Assembly (NCBI GenBank): GCA_030789695.1
Contig: CM061142.1
Coordinates: 155,158,714 to 155,222,713 of the forward strand
Source: Scilla litardierei
Taxonomy: Eukaryota; Streptophyta; Magnoliopsida; Asparagales; Asparagaceae
Length of the DNA stretch: 64,000 bases
Direction of reading: 5' to 3'
Shown: positions 11,116 through 22,335 of the stretch, piece by piece
Numbering within the stretch: the stretch's first letter is position 1
Layout: every line of letters starts with the position of its first letter
The notes under the pieces: model-generated
Databases searched by the model: none
Told to the model about the DNA's origin: nothing
What the model saw: only the letters and a program-made list of their open reading frames with translations
Position numbers and translations under genes: made by a program

Positions 11116-11249
11116 AGAGGCAGTCTCCTCGTCCTCCTCGGAAGAGAGTGGAGGGGTGTGGGAGGGAGAGGTGATGGGCGTGCGAAGAAGTGGGGAAGGA
11201 GGTGGAGATGGTGGATGGATGGGCTCAGTGGGGATGTGGACGATGGGTA
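11116..11249 (-). pseudogene. Carboxyl-terminal tail of the env-like gene of element 5
   Basis: This is the continuation, beyond the element 4 insertion, of the low-complexity Pro/Ser/His-rich tail seen at 40,100-40,500. The minus strand reads serine- and proline-rich peptide with an acidic SSEEDEE stretch and a stop near 11,116. Similar composition on both sides of the insertion and the near-matching 5-bp flanks support one interrupted gene. Confidence 0.45.
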
Positions 11250-11778
11250 TGTTGGATATGGACGACATGAATACACCCATGAGGGGATGTATGAGGGTAT
11301 ACGGACCTCAGATGTCGCGTGCACGAAAGCGTGCGCGAAGGGAACCTTTTCTCGTGTGAAAAGGACCACTCGATAAGTGGAAAAAGTCACTTTATAAGTG
11401 CATAAAGGCACTTGATAAGTGAATGAAGAAGAGGATAAGTAAATGTGCTAATGTAGGCTAATAAGCTTATATTTAGTTATTTCCTACAATAGCTACCCCT
11501 AAAGCCTATAAATAGGACCCAAGGGTAAGGAATTTACACTAATCTAACCATGTCATTAGTTTGCATAAGGCAACTTGTGTTCTTCTTCTCCCTTCCATTA
11601 AAATCCTCTTCTAAATAGAGATTTAGGCGGTGAAACGCTGCTTCGATCCTCTGTGACGAAGTACTGACCGTTGTGGCGAATCTGAGGGCGAAGTTCAGAG
11701 ATTACGGTGCCGCGTACGCAAGCGTAAGTCTCTACTCTTCATTCGATCCTAACGTCGTTGTTTTGACAGGATCCAACA
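11250..11778 (+). repeat. 5' LTR of element 4
   Basis: 529 bp, TG...CA ends, TATA box TATAAATA at 11,507-11,514. Pairs with 39,565-40,093. A GATAAGTG/ACTTATAAGTG repeat cluster precedes the TATA box (11,370-11,440). Confidence 0.9.
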
Positions 11779-11779
11779 T

Positions 11780-11790
11780 TGGTATCAGAG
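11780..11790 (+). other. Primer binding site of element 4
   Basis: TGGTATCAGAG one base after the LTR end, the standard site complementary to initiator tRNA-Met used by plant copia elements. Confidence 0.85.
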
Positions 11791-12344
11791 CCATACGTGT
11801 TCGCCCCGGTCTAACCGTCGCCCCGGTCTCACCGATGAACGCGGCGTTGTCTCTTTCACGAATGAGTATCCTACCATTATGGATATGGTAGGAACGCATC
11901 GTGATGGGGAGAACGCAATAGTTGTTCTTTTCACGTTAGGGTCTTCTGCCATTACGGATATGGCAGGAACTCTCCGTGACGGGAAGAACTTACCGTTCAT
12001 CTCGCCAAACTCGCGCTCCTCATTGATGCTGAGTCTCCATTCAATTGAGAATGTGAACTCTCTTCATGTAGAGCGTGAAGTTTGCGGCCTTGAAAACACG
12101 TTCTCTTAATTTTTTGGCACACGGCCATTGAAGCAAAACCGTTTTCTCGACGAACGGGTGCTTCATCAGAGAAGACGATGGTGGTTATTCTCAACGGAGA
12201 AGATGACATTTTTGGTGCATGATCACCATGGCGATATGGGCTATGTAGGCAATGCATCCCCCTTCCCCATGCGGAGGGGGTTGACTACGGCCAATAACTA
12301 CCATGGACACCCCTCCGGTGGGGGGTGTGCGGCCAACCCCATGC

Positions 12345-12665
12345 AAGGGGGAGGCCGGCCATGGCCATATGGGCCAAAGCTGGCCATGGCCAAGGGGACA
12401 TGGCCAGGCCAGGGCCAGGCCGGCTCTGGCCGGCCTCGGCCAGGGCCAGGGCCAGGGCCAGGGGCCGGCCCTGGCTGGCCCTGGCCTCAGGCCAGGGCCT
12501 GGCCGGCCCTGGCCGGGGGCCACGGCCCTGCCGGCCCTGGCAGAGGCCAGGGTCGGTGCCCTGGCCTCAGGCCAGGCCAGGGGCCTGGCCGGCCCTGGCA
12601 GAGGCCAGGGCCACGGTCATTGTCGACCCTTGGCCTCGGCCAGGGCCAAGCCCCGGTTGGCCCTA
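12345..12665 (+). repeat. GGCC-rich low-complexity island in the leader of element 4
   Basis: About 320 bp of GGCC, CAGGGCC and CCGGCC permutations, extremely G+C rich, lying in otherwise ordinary leader sequence. Because the units are self-complementary, all six frames stay open and several Gly/Pro/Arg-rich frames (12,128-12,969) are artefacts. Element 3 has an island at the same leader position but of different length and arrangement. Flanking leader shared by both includes CCCATGCGGAGGGGGTTG. Confidence 0.8.
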
Positions 12666-12984
12666 TTTTTCATGGGGAAGGGGGGGCTTGCATGACCGGG
12701 AGGGGGTGGCTTGCATGGCCGGTCTCTACGGAGCCGACGGCAGTTGTCTGCGGCAAACTTCTCCTGTAGGGGGGAAGCGCTTGGATCCATACGGGAGTCG
12801 GCGGCGGTGGCTTGCAGAAAACTCCCCTCAAAGGGTGTTCGGCCTTGGCCAAGTTGCGATGGCAACTCTCACTTTGGAAGGAAGAAAAAGTCGGCCTTGG
12901 CACGGCTACGACACGACCCCGGCAATGGCCGGGGAATTGTCGAAATATTTCGGCTATGTCACCCTGTAATGGGGTGTAGGCCCT

Positions 12985-13108
12985 GCAAAATACGTTTGCA
13001 AAATGCTTTTGAAAAATACGTTTTCAAAATACTGCAAAATACGTTTGCAAAAATACGTTTGAAAAATACGTTTTCAAAATACGTTTTTTCAAAAACGCTT
13101 TTCCGCTG
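12985..13108 (+). repeat. AAATACGTTTTCAAAA tandem motif in the leader of element 4
   Basis: A 15-18 bp unit, AAAATACGTTTGCAAA or AAAATACGTTTTCAAA, repeats about seven times. The leader of element 3 keeps only traces (27,505-27,545). Confidence 0.7.
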
Positions 13109-13393
13109 CAAAGTACTATAAGAGTACTATCATTTGATAAGTGAGGGGGAAATATTGAAAGTTGTTCTAGATGGTGATTGGAATCGTAGAGACCTTTCCG
13201 ATTCAAGAGCAACATCTTCAATATTTTTCGAAAGTAACTTATCAAATATAATAATATCATTCCAAGTGGGATTTTTTTCCAAGTGGGAGTGATATTAAAC
13301 TAGTCTGAAATTTCACATTCGATTGATTCAGTATCTCAATGGATCATGATTCGACCAGTGGTCTTTTGGACTAGTTTGTGGGACACCTCAGCC
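13109..13393 (+). other. End of element 4 leader and deletion scar
   Basis: 13,125-13,250 aligns with the end of the element 3 leader (27,770-27,890). It is followed immediately by two units of CCAAGTGGGAGTGATATT (13,258-13,300), which in element 3 lie between integrase and RT. So gag, protease and integrase have been removed. The next 95 bp up to 13,393 match nothing I recognise. Confidence 0.6.
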
Positions 13394-13427
13394 TTATTAT
13401 ATTCATTGGTTACTTATTATATTCATT
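13394..13427. repeat. Short direct repeat at the SIRE/element 4 junction
   Basis: TTATTATATTCATT occurs at 13,394-13,407 and 13,414-13,427. Copy 2 of the SIRE sequence (21,933 onward) has only the second. The extra copy sits exactly at the breakpoint and looks like templated filler from end-joining repair. Confidence 0.6.
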
Positions 13428-13810
13428 CTTCATGTGAGCCTTTACGAAATACAGGTGGAAAAAAATGTCAGTACGGTGTCCAACGTGAAAAGCAGGGGAG
13501 ATTGAAAAAGACAAAAGAGAAGTATCCATGTGGCAGTAGAGAGAACACAGAGATCAACATGAATCAAAAAGATAGAGACAAAGTGGAAGAGAACGGGTAA
13601 GAATTTTGATACGAAATTTGATTTTGAGAATAAAATATATGAGAAGTGTTAAAAAAAATCCAAATTCCAGGGATCAAATTAGGTACAAAACAGAGAACAG
13701 AGAAAAAATTTTAAAATTGGCATGCTACGAAATTTGGTAGCCTGCCAAAAATAAATAGTAACCAAAAAATTATAGAAAAATTCACAAAAATCAAAAATAA
13801 ATGAATATAC

Positions 13811-16800
13811 TCATAAATCAAATTCTGATGCACTAATAATGCCGAGATTTCTTCTAAGCTTGAGAAAAGTTTCTTCCTTCAAAGGCTTAGTCAAAATATC
13901 GGCAACTTGATGTTCAGTAGAAATAAATTTTAAAATAATATCACCTTTCTGAATATGATCATCTAAAAAATGATGACTTACATCAATATGTTTAGTGCGT
14001 GAATGATGAACTGGATTTTTAGACAAATTAATAGCACTAGTGTTATCACACATTATAGGACATGTGGAACAATTAATACCATAGTCTGAAATCGTTTGTT
14101 TCATCCATAAAATTTGAGCACATGCTAAACCGACGGCAATATATTCTGCCTCGGTTGTAGATAATGAAACAGAGTTTTGCTTTTTGCTAAACCAGGAAAC
14201 TAAGGCATGTCCTAAAAAGTGACATGTACCACTAGTACTTTCGCGGTCTGATTTGCAACCAGCAAAATCTGCATCACTATATGATAATAAATCAAATGTG
14301 TTTGTTTTAGGATAAAATAAACCAAAATCAGAAGTATACTTAACAAATCTAATAATCCGTTTTACGGCAGTTAGATGTGAAACTTTAGGATTTGCCTGAA
14401 ATCGTGCACATAAACATACTGAAAACATAATATATGGTCTACTTGCAGTTAGATAAAGTAAGGAGCCAATCATACCTCTGCATAGATGTTGATCAACACT
14501 CTTACCATTTAAATCTTTGTCGAGGGAAGTAGATGTACTCATCGGAGTACCTTTTTTTGCAGAACTTTCTAAACCAAAGCGTTTGATGAGTTCTTTAGAG
14601 TACTTGCTTTGGTGGATGAATATTCCTTCCTTCATTTGTTTGATTTGAAGACCGAGGAAGTAATTTAGTTCACCCATGTGACTCATCTCAAATTCTTTCT
14701 GCATAATTTTAGAGAAATCTTGACAAAGAGATTCGTTAGTAGAACCAAAAATAATATCATCAACATATATTTGAATAATGATAATATCAGAATTTATGTT
14801 TTTAATAAATAAAGTAGAATCTATTTTACCAATAGAATATCCTGAATTTAAAACATAACTTTTAAGTCTTTCATACCAAGCACGAGGTGCTTGCTTGAGA
14901 CCGTATAAAGCCTTTTTCAATTTAAAAACATGATTTTCAAAATTTTCATGAATAAAACCTGGAGGTTGTTCCACATAAACTTCTTCTTTAAGAAAACCAT
15001 TTAGAAAAGCACTTTTCACATCCATTTGAAAAATTTTAAAATCTTTAAAACAAGCGAATGATAATAACATTCTAATAGATTCAAGATGAGCAACTGGTGC
15101 ATAGGTTTCATCATAATCAATACTTCTTCTTGATTATAACCTTGTGCAACCAATCGTGCCTTGTTTTTAATTACCTGACCAGATTCATCCAATTTATTTT
15201 TGAATACCCACTTGGTACCAATAATTGAATGATCTGATGGTCTGGGAACTAATTCCCAAACATCATTCCGTTGAAATTGGTTGAGTTCTTCCTGCATAAC
15301 CATAATCCATGAACTGTCTTCACATGCATCTTTGATGTTCTTTGGTTCAATGGTTGAGAGAAATGCACAATGTGCCATTTGATCTATTTGGCGACGAGTT
15401 CTCACTCCATCTGTAATATTTCCAATGATTAATTCTGATGGATGATTTGGAACTTGTGCAAATGCCTTAGGAAGATCTGCATTATCTGAAATAGACTCAA
15501 CAGAATGTTTAGTAGCATCAATTTCATCAAGTTTTATATTATCTAAAGAATTAGAAAGAGGTAATATATTCTCTTCATCATCAATGATGGGAGAATTAGA
15601 TGAGGGATTCTCATCAAATGTGACATGAAGTGATTCTTCAACTGTTGAAGTTCTTTTGTTGTATACTCTGTAGGCTTTGCTACGTGTTGAGTATCCAACA
15701 AAAATACCTTCATCAGATTTAGAATCAAATTTGTCAAGTGCATCTTTAGTATTAAGAATAAAACATTTACATCCAAATACTCTAAAATATGATACACGAG
15801 GAATACGATTAAAGAATAATTCAAAACAAGTTTTATTAAGTAATGACCTAATAAGAACTTTATTCATAATGTAACAAGCAGTTGCTACAGCATCTGCCCA
15901 AAAATATTTTGGTAGATTACTATCACAAAGCATTGTTCTTGCACATTCTTGTAAAGTTCTATTTTTCCTTTCTACTACTCCATTCTGAGGAGGAGCGCGA
16001 GGAAAAGAAAAATTGTGAGTAATGCCATTTTCATTACAAAACTTGGTAAATGATTCATTTTCAAATTCTCCCCCATGATCACTACGAATAGTAATAATGT
16101 TAGAGGATTTGATTTTTTGAATCTTTTTACAAAATACTGAAAACTCTTCAAAAGCATCATTCTTGTTTTGTAAGAATATAATCCAAGTGTATCTAGAATA
16201 ATCATCAACAATGACAAATGCATATATACTTCTATTCAAAGAAGCTACTCTTGAAGGACCAAATAAATCTAGGTGTAGGAGTTCTAATGGTCTCTTTGTT
16301 GAGATAACGTTCTTTGATTTAAAAGAAGATTCGTGCATTTTTCCTTGTTGACAAGCATCACAGAAATGTTTGTGTTTGAAAGAAATATTTGGCATTCCAT
16401 TAACTAACTTGTGTTTTGAAATACGTGCTAGATTTTTGAAATTATTGTGTCCAAAGCGTTTATGCCATAAAAGAGTATCATCTGACGTAATCATTAAACA
16501 AAGATTATGAATGGTAACAGACATGCATAAGATATATATGTTATTCTTACGCTTAGCACGAAATAAGATAGATGACATATCTGAATCATAAATGATGCAA
16601 ACATTTTGTTCAAAAACTATTTTGTAATTTTTATCGCATAACTGACTAATTGAAAGTAAGTTGTGTTTCAAACCATCAACCAGGAGAACATTTTCGATGA
16701 TAGGCTGATTTGTATTACCAACTGTTCCAGTGCCTATGATTTTGCCTTTGTTGTTGTCACCAAAAGTAACTATGCCTCCTTGTTTGTACTTGACGGTTGA

Positions 16801-16848
16801 AAGTAGTTTGACATTTCTTGTCATAAGTTTTGAACATCCACTATCCAA
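13811..16848 (-). pseudogene. Pol of SIRE copy 1, one frameshift
   Basis: Copia polyprotein: aspartic protease (starts in DSGCSK), integrase (HHCC zinc finger, then [28 protein letters not shown] for the D-D-E triad), reverse transcriptase ([10 protein letters not shown]) and RNase H ([16 protein letters not shown]), ending SASEFDL. The first frame (16,848-15,016) and second frame (15,070-13,811) are joined by a 1-bp deletion near 15,123, where copy 2 reads AATACCTTCTTC and this copy AATACTTCTTC. Otherwise it is nearly identical to copy 2. It keeps W and A at two RT positions where copy 2 has C (GTKCVFKNK) and T (VKSTFLNG). Confidence 0.9.
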
Positions 16849-16923
16849 AATCCATCTTTCCTTTTTAGGTACCTGAAAGATAAAACATTAAGCATTGGTA
16901 CCCCTTTTTGAGGGTCCTTGGGA

Positions 16924-18663
16924 TTAGATTTTTGGAAGCCAAACCCAAGTGGAGTTTGGCTTTCTAAGATAATCACTAAAATAAACAATCGAATGCATAT
17001 AATGAGAAATATAACTATTTCTAACTTTTAAACATGAATCCTTAGGAACCCATATATTAATTGTAGTAGGTTTCCTAGGAAATGTTTTTGAAATGTTGGT
17101 AACATTTCTTTGTGAAGAAGAAGTAGGAATGTTTACTTTCTTCGTGTAAATAAATGCATGATTCTTCTTTTGTGGTTTAACAAAAGTTGTTTTACCACAA
17201 GAGGAAGAAGTGTTATAAGTCTTGGGTACATCCTTTTTAGAATATCACAATCCTTGTCTATGATTTGTTGGATATTGAATTTTAAGCAAATCATCGAGAT
17301 TAGTCTTTCCTTTGTTAAATTTATTAACATTGGATGTCATTTCTTCGTATTTCATCTTTAGTGAAGAAATACTTTTATCCATTTCGGATATTTGTGTATG
17401 TAGTTCTAGATTCTTAGTTTTGAGAATATCATTCTCTTTACTAAGATCCAAATTTTGAGAAGATGTATTCTCAATATGTATGGAATTTGGTGTAGTGTTT
17501 TTAGAAGAGGATAATTCTTGATATTTAATAAGGAGATCATCATTATTCTGTTTCAATGATTTATGTTGACTATTCAATTTTTTGAAACGAGAATAAAGAT
17601 CTTTTAATGCATCAAGTAATTCTTCGTTATTAAAAGAACTTACCTCATCTTCATCTTCTTGTGCCATAAAGCACATGTTGGCATTTTCATTTAGATCATC
17701 ATCTTCATCATCTGAAGAATCATCCCATGTTGCTGCAAATGCCTTTTTCATTTTGTCAAACCTCCTTTCTCTTCTGAATTGATCATTGTTGGAAGTTTTG
17801 AACTTTGCTTTGAGAAGTGGACAGTCTTTCTTTTTATGTCCTGGCTTATTGCAATTAAAGCAAAGAGAAGAATCAGTGTTCTTAGATTTAAAATTATTAT
17901 ACTTACCTTTCTGAAAGAATTTTCTGAAGTTTTTGGCAAAAAATGCCATATCATCATCTGAATCTTCATTATCTGATGTTGCGTTGAAGGCAAGTACTTT
18001 CTTCTTTTGATCTGATTCTTCTTTCTCATCTTGTAGTGTAACTTCATGGGCCATTAAGTTACCAATAAGATCTTCCATAGATAATGTGGAAAGATCATTG
18101 GCTTCCTCAATAGCGGTGATCTTTGGACGCCATACTGGAGTTAAAGCTTTAAGAATTTTGCGAACCTGTTCAAGAGAAGTGTAAGTTTTTCCAAGAGCAT
18201 TTAAAGAATTTATAATATTAGTAAACCTGGTGTTCATTTCTCCAATTGTCTCCTGGTCCTTCATCTTGAATAACTCGAATTTGTGAACCAAAACGGAAAT
18301 CTTAGTTTCATTCACTTTACTGGTTCCTTCATGAGTTACCTCAAGTATATGCCAAATCTCCTTAGCACTTTTGGCCTGAGATACTCGATTAAACTCATGT
18401 TTATACATAGCACAAAATAAAGCATTCATGGCCTTTGAGTTGTTGGTTTTTGCAGCTTTGTCGTTGGCGGTCCAATCAGCAACAGGAGTTGTTGGCTTTT
18501 CGTATCCTGTCTCTACGATGTCACAAATCTCATAATGCATACTTTGGAGATGAATCTCCATTCGTATTTTCCAATATGAGTAATTTGAACCATCAAATAG
18601 AGGAGGACGAGATTGAGAGTGCCCTTCAGGATGCTGATTGTAGTTGTGTGGAACGGCGTTCAT
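16924..18663 (-). pseudogene. Gag of SIRE copy 1, nonsense mutation
   Basis: Gag of the SIRE/Maximus lineage: an amino domain with PPLFDGSNYSYWKIRMEI, then a CCHC zinc knuckle CFNCNKPGHKKKDC, then an acidic and coiled-coil-like tail. The likely original start (MAASSL, kept in copy 2) is changed from ATG to ATA, leaving Met at 18,663 as the first. A TGA at 17,245-17,247 replaces the Gly codon of copy 2. The frame then stays open to a TAA at 16,924-16,926 that also ends gag in copies 2 and 7. pol follows in the same frame. Confidence 0.9.
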
Positions 18664-18700
18664 GTTTGATGCTAAGGAACTTGCTGCTATCTTAACCTTT

Positions 18701-18711
18701 CTCTGATACCA
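18701..18711 (-). other. Primer binding site of SIRE copy 1
   Basis: TGGTATCAGAG on the minus strand, two bases inside the LTR end. Matches initiator tRNA-Met. Confidence 0.85.
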
Positions 18712-18713
18712 AA

Positions 18714-20031
18714 TGTAATTTTAGCTTGTAAGGATCAATACACTAGAGGGGGGGTGGATAGTGTATATTTAAAAAATGTCGCAAATAAAATGTTAGTAAT
18801 ATTTGCAAAGATGGCACAGAAATAAAAAGACAAGTACTGAAATTAAATCAATCGCAAACACAGAGATTTATCCTGGTTCGGATCCTTGTGATCCTACTCC
18901 AGTCCTCTACTCCCTGTAGAGATTTTCAATCCACTAAAATCACTTGCCCCGCAAGCACGAACTTACAAAAATGGCGACACTCCCCGTGTCCCAAACTTTG
19001 TACAATCTCTAAACAGAGATTCAAACCTGTTAAATAATGAAATAGAAAAAACACCTATAGCCTTGTTATAAATTTCAGAGAATGAATTTCAAGGATGGTG
19101 TTTAGAAGATGAACTTCAAGATGTAAAAGATATGTAATGAAGAGCAACACTTGAAGTTCTCTGGTTCATAAAAGAAGAGAGAGATCTATTGATTTCTTCT
19201 TGCAATTATGAACACAAACAACTTTCCAAAAAGTGATGTTGAAAATCCAAGTTCTTCCGTTCTTAAACGAAGAAAGAAATCTAATGATTTCTTCTTACAA
19301 ATAAGAAAAGAACAACTAATGGCAGAATTACTTAAGAAAATTAATGGCTTGCTTTCAACAAAATCAGAATAAAGAAGAGGAAAGTGTGTGGAAAATGAGA
19401 GGGGGTACCCCTCCTTTTATAGGTTTTAGAAACGGTTGTGAACGGCTCTAAAAGAGACGTTGCACAACGTTCAGAAACTGAAAGGAACGTTGGAGAACGG
19501 TCAGAAACTGTGCTGGAAAATTTCAGTCCCAAAAGCATTTTGGCAGGCTAGGAAAATTCGTAGCCTGCTAATTTTGAAACGATAACAAACGGTCACAAAA
19601 TTTTGGTGACGTGGAATAGACTACGGATAGATCCTTGTCTGAAAGTATCAAGTCAAAATATAACTGTTTTGGTAGACTAGGAAAAATCCTAGTATGCTAA
19701 TTCTGAAAAATACGAATTTTGACTTAGGATCAAATGAGTTAGGAGATGATGTAGATTTGAGCTTTAGGGATATATGATATGATATAACCAAGGCCCTGAA
19801 GCTATCTAAAAAGTAAAAATTACATCATTCTGTAGATACGTGTTTCACATGTAATCTTGAGTAGCAAGGCTGTTTTTGCAGAGTCTCCTTGTACTTTGAT
19901 CATATGAGTGATGTAAATGAATTTGCGTTGTAGCTGTACATCTGCATAGATAGAGTTAGTAACATAAAATATATTGATTTCTCACATCAAAACCTTATGG
20001 AAGAGAGGATGAAAAATACCAAGTTCCAACA
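18714..20031 (-). repeat. Shared SIRE LTR (3' LTR of copy 2, 5' LTR of copy 1)
   Basis: 1318 bp, minus-strand ends TGTTGGAACTT...AAAATTACA. A polypurine tract adjoins its right side (copy 2) and a primer site its left side (copy 1). TATA box CTATAAAAGG at 19,413-19,422 (minus). It contains two copies of a 28-bp imperfect palindrome (19,542-19,569 and 19,671-19,698). Pairs with 35,222-36,546. Confidence 0.85.
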
Positions 20032-20044
20032 TTCTCCCCCTCTT
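20032..20044 (-). other. Polypurine tract of SIRE copy 2
   Basis: Minus strand AAGAGGGGGAGAA directly before the LTR TG. Primes plus-strand synthesis. Its place shows that the 18,714-20,031 LTR belongs to copy 2 as 3' LTR. Confidence 0.85.
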
Positions 20045-22335
20045 TGATGATGACAAATAATGAAGTATAAAATGTGAGTTAACAAGTGTTAATAAGTTTT
20101 TAATGAGTGTTGATATGTTATGTGATATTACTGATGTTACTCCCCCTGAGTATATTCATATAGATTCCCCCTGAATATATGCATATTTCTCCCCCTTTGT
20201 CATCCACAAAAAGTGGAAAAGATAAATTGGCAAGCTACGATTTTTGGTAGCAGGCCAAATGAGAAAACGGAGGAAATTTGAAAAAATAACAGAAACAGAG
20301 TACTAAGAAGAGCATATAAGTAACAAAAGGAACTAACATTTAAGTAAACAGCGATCAGAAAGGCGAAGTACACAAAATAACCATCTTATATATTACTAAA
20401 ACAACTTAGTAAAGACCAAGCCCAGTACATATCACGCATCCTAGAGACCAACATACAAAAACTGCCGAGTACATAAAACAGCCATACACAGACTGCCTAG
20501 GACAGAAAACAGCCATGATAAACTTAGAACAAAAATAACCGACAGACTAAGCAACCAAGATAAGACAGAACCAGCGACATAACCAACATGGATCATAGTA
20601 AAAACAACCGGGAATCATGGAAACTAACCAAACGACATATTGTGAGGCAAAGGCACTAGTGAAGCAAAGAGAGCCGAAATGCATAGGAAACAACAAGGCA
20701 GGCATGGATTTGAGGCGACCAAAATGAAACAGTGAAATCAACGAGAATGATAGGACGAGGAACCCGGGGAGGAGTGATGGGTGCGGGTGCGACGGGAAGG
20801 GAGGATATTTTCGGAGTCCAGCGAAGAGCGAAGGGAAGATTGTTCCACTTGGATTTGTTCAAGGACGGTAGAGTGATGACTGAGAACTTCGTCATATTTA
20901 CTCATTTGGATTTGAATACCAGCGAAGCCATCAGTGACTTGGGAAGACAGACGATGAAGTAAAACCGCATTTGTCTCGCGAGAGGGGCTAACACCATCCT
21001 TAGAAGCGTGAACCTTCTTGCCGCAGCGGGATAGTGAAGAGCCTGGAAAAGAAGCGATCTCTGGCGACCGTCGAACGAAAGCGATCGGAAATGGGAGGAG
21101 ATGTTGGTTCGGCCATGGGAAATCTGAGAGAAGAAATGATAGAGAAGGAAGAAAGAGAAACAGAGAATGGGAAATAGAGAAGAGGATGTGAAAGAAATAA
21201 ATAGAAGAAAGGGGAGACCGATCGGTTTCCATGGGAGAAGTGGGAACGGTTGTTAAAACTGAAGAAGTTAGAACAACAGAAAGAATTTCAAAAACAGAAA
21301 CTGAACAGCTGGGGAGAGAAAGAGGTGCTAGAAGTTGCTGCGAAAAATACCCGTGGGTTGTAAAATACCCGTTGGCAGCATATAAACAAATATTAAAGAA
21401 AGAACTAGCATTAACTATGGAAACAAACAAAATAAAGAGGGGGAAGTTCCTAGGCGTATGGGAAATTGAAGAGTAAATTGGTCAAAGTGATTTCCAATGC
21501 AAAAGAAATGGCAGGCCGAAATGAAAAGAGTGGTTGAGTCTTGGAAGAAAGGACAAAAAATAAAAAGGAGTTGTCATTCCAAGATAGGAGAACCAATGAA
21601 GAGGTGAGAGAGAAAAAATAATAAAATTTGTGTTGTCAGTGCTTTGTCCAAACGAATGCCAAAAGAAAGTAAGTGTTGAGACATGCTTTATCTCAAATTG
21701 GTGTTGTCAGAATGTATCTCAAGAGATATCCCAATAAGAATAATAAAAAAGAAAGAAGATAGACCAAAGAAAACTTTGACCAAATGAATTAAAAAATGGT
21801 GAGTGCATGGTCCAAGACAAAAAAATTGTTGACCACGAATAAAAGTTCTCAAGAAGTCTACATGGTATGAGTTTCTTCACTCTAACCAATGAGAACCTGA
21901 TTTAATTATGTATTATTGCGATAAATCACACATTGGTTACTTATTATATTCATTCTTCATGTGAGCCTTTACGAAATACAGGTGGAAAAAAAATGTCAGT
22001 ACGGTGTCCAACGTGAAAAGCAGGGGAGATTGAAAAAGACAAAAGAGAAGTGTCCATGTGGCAGTAGAGAGAACACAGAGATCAGCATGAATCAAAAAGA
22101 TAGAGACAAAGTGGAAGAGAACGGGTAAGAATTTTGATACGAAATTTGATTTTGAGAATAAAATATATGAGAAGTGTTAAAAAATCCAAATTCCAGGGAT
22201 CAAATTAGGTACAAAACGGAGAACAGAAAAAAATTTTAAAATTGGCATGCTACGAAATTTGGTAGCCGGCCAAAAATAAATAGTAACCAAAAAAATATAG
22301 AAAAATTCACAAAAATCAAATATAAATGAATATAC
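20045..22335 (-). other. Post-pol region of SIRE copy 2
   Basis: 2.3 kb between the pol stop and the polypurine tract. SIRE/Maximus elements often hold an env-like gene here; I see none of full length, only the 230-codon frame described separately. The 28-bp palindrome motif occurs at 22,244-22,271, just after pol, and at 20,229-20,256. Purine-rich repeats such as CCAAGACAAAAAA fill 21,500-21,850. Copy 1 retains only the pol-proximal 400 bp. Confidence 0.7.
20738..21430 (-). CDS. Open frame of 230 codons in the SIRE post-pol region, function unknown
   Basis: The first third is hydrophobic and Ser/Phe-rich, and the last 70 residues are hydrophilic with a helix-forming stretch (DEVLSHHSTVLEQIQVEQSS) and an Arg/Ser/His-rich end. 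Its position matches that of env-like ORFs of SIRE elements, which can end in a coiled coil, but it is far shorter than a typical env-like protein and shows no clear signal peptide or transmembrane layout. It may be a remnant or chance. Confidence 0.25.
   Translation of the reverse strand: MFVSIVNASSFFNICLYAANGYFTTHGYFSQQLLAPLSLPSCSVSVFEILSVVLTSSVLTTVPTSPMETDRSPLSSIYFFHILFSISHSLFLFLPSLSFLLSDFPWPNQHLLPFPIAFVRRSPEIASFPGSSLSRCGKKVHASKDGVSPSRETNAVLLHRLSSQVTDGFAGIQIQMSKYDEVLSHHSTVLEQIQVEQSSLRSSLDSENILPSRRTRTHHSSPGSSSYHSR

Larger units (their letters stand above)
13404..20031 (-). mobile_element. SIRE/Maximus copy 1 (truncated, shares an LTR with copy 2)
   Basis: Minus-strand order: LTR 20,031-18,714, primer site, gag, pol, then post-pol DNA cut off at about 13,404. 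There is no 3' LTR of its own on the left. The LTR that serves as its 5' LTR is at the same time the 3' LTR of copy 2. Its gag, uninterrupted at the site where copy 2 carries element 3, provides the pre-insertion sequence. A 2-kb post-pol region and one LTR appear to be lost by deletion. Confidence 0.8.

Noticed and set aside
12128..12969. Overlapping open frames of 110-214 codons, Gly/Pro/Arg-rich, on both strands
   Set aside because: They follow from the self-complementary GGCC repeat in the element 4 leader; stops cannot occur in such sequence.
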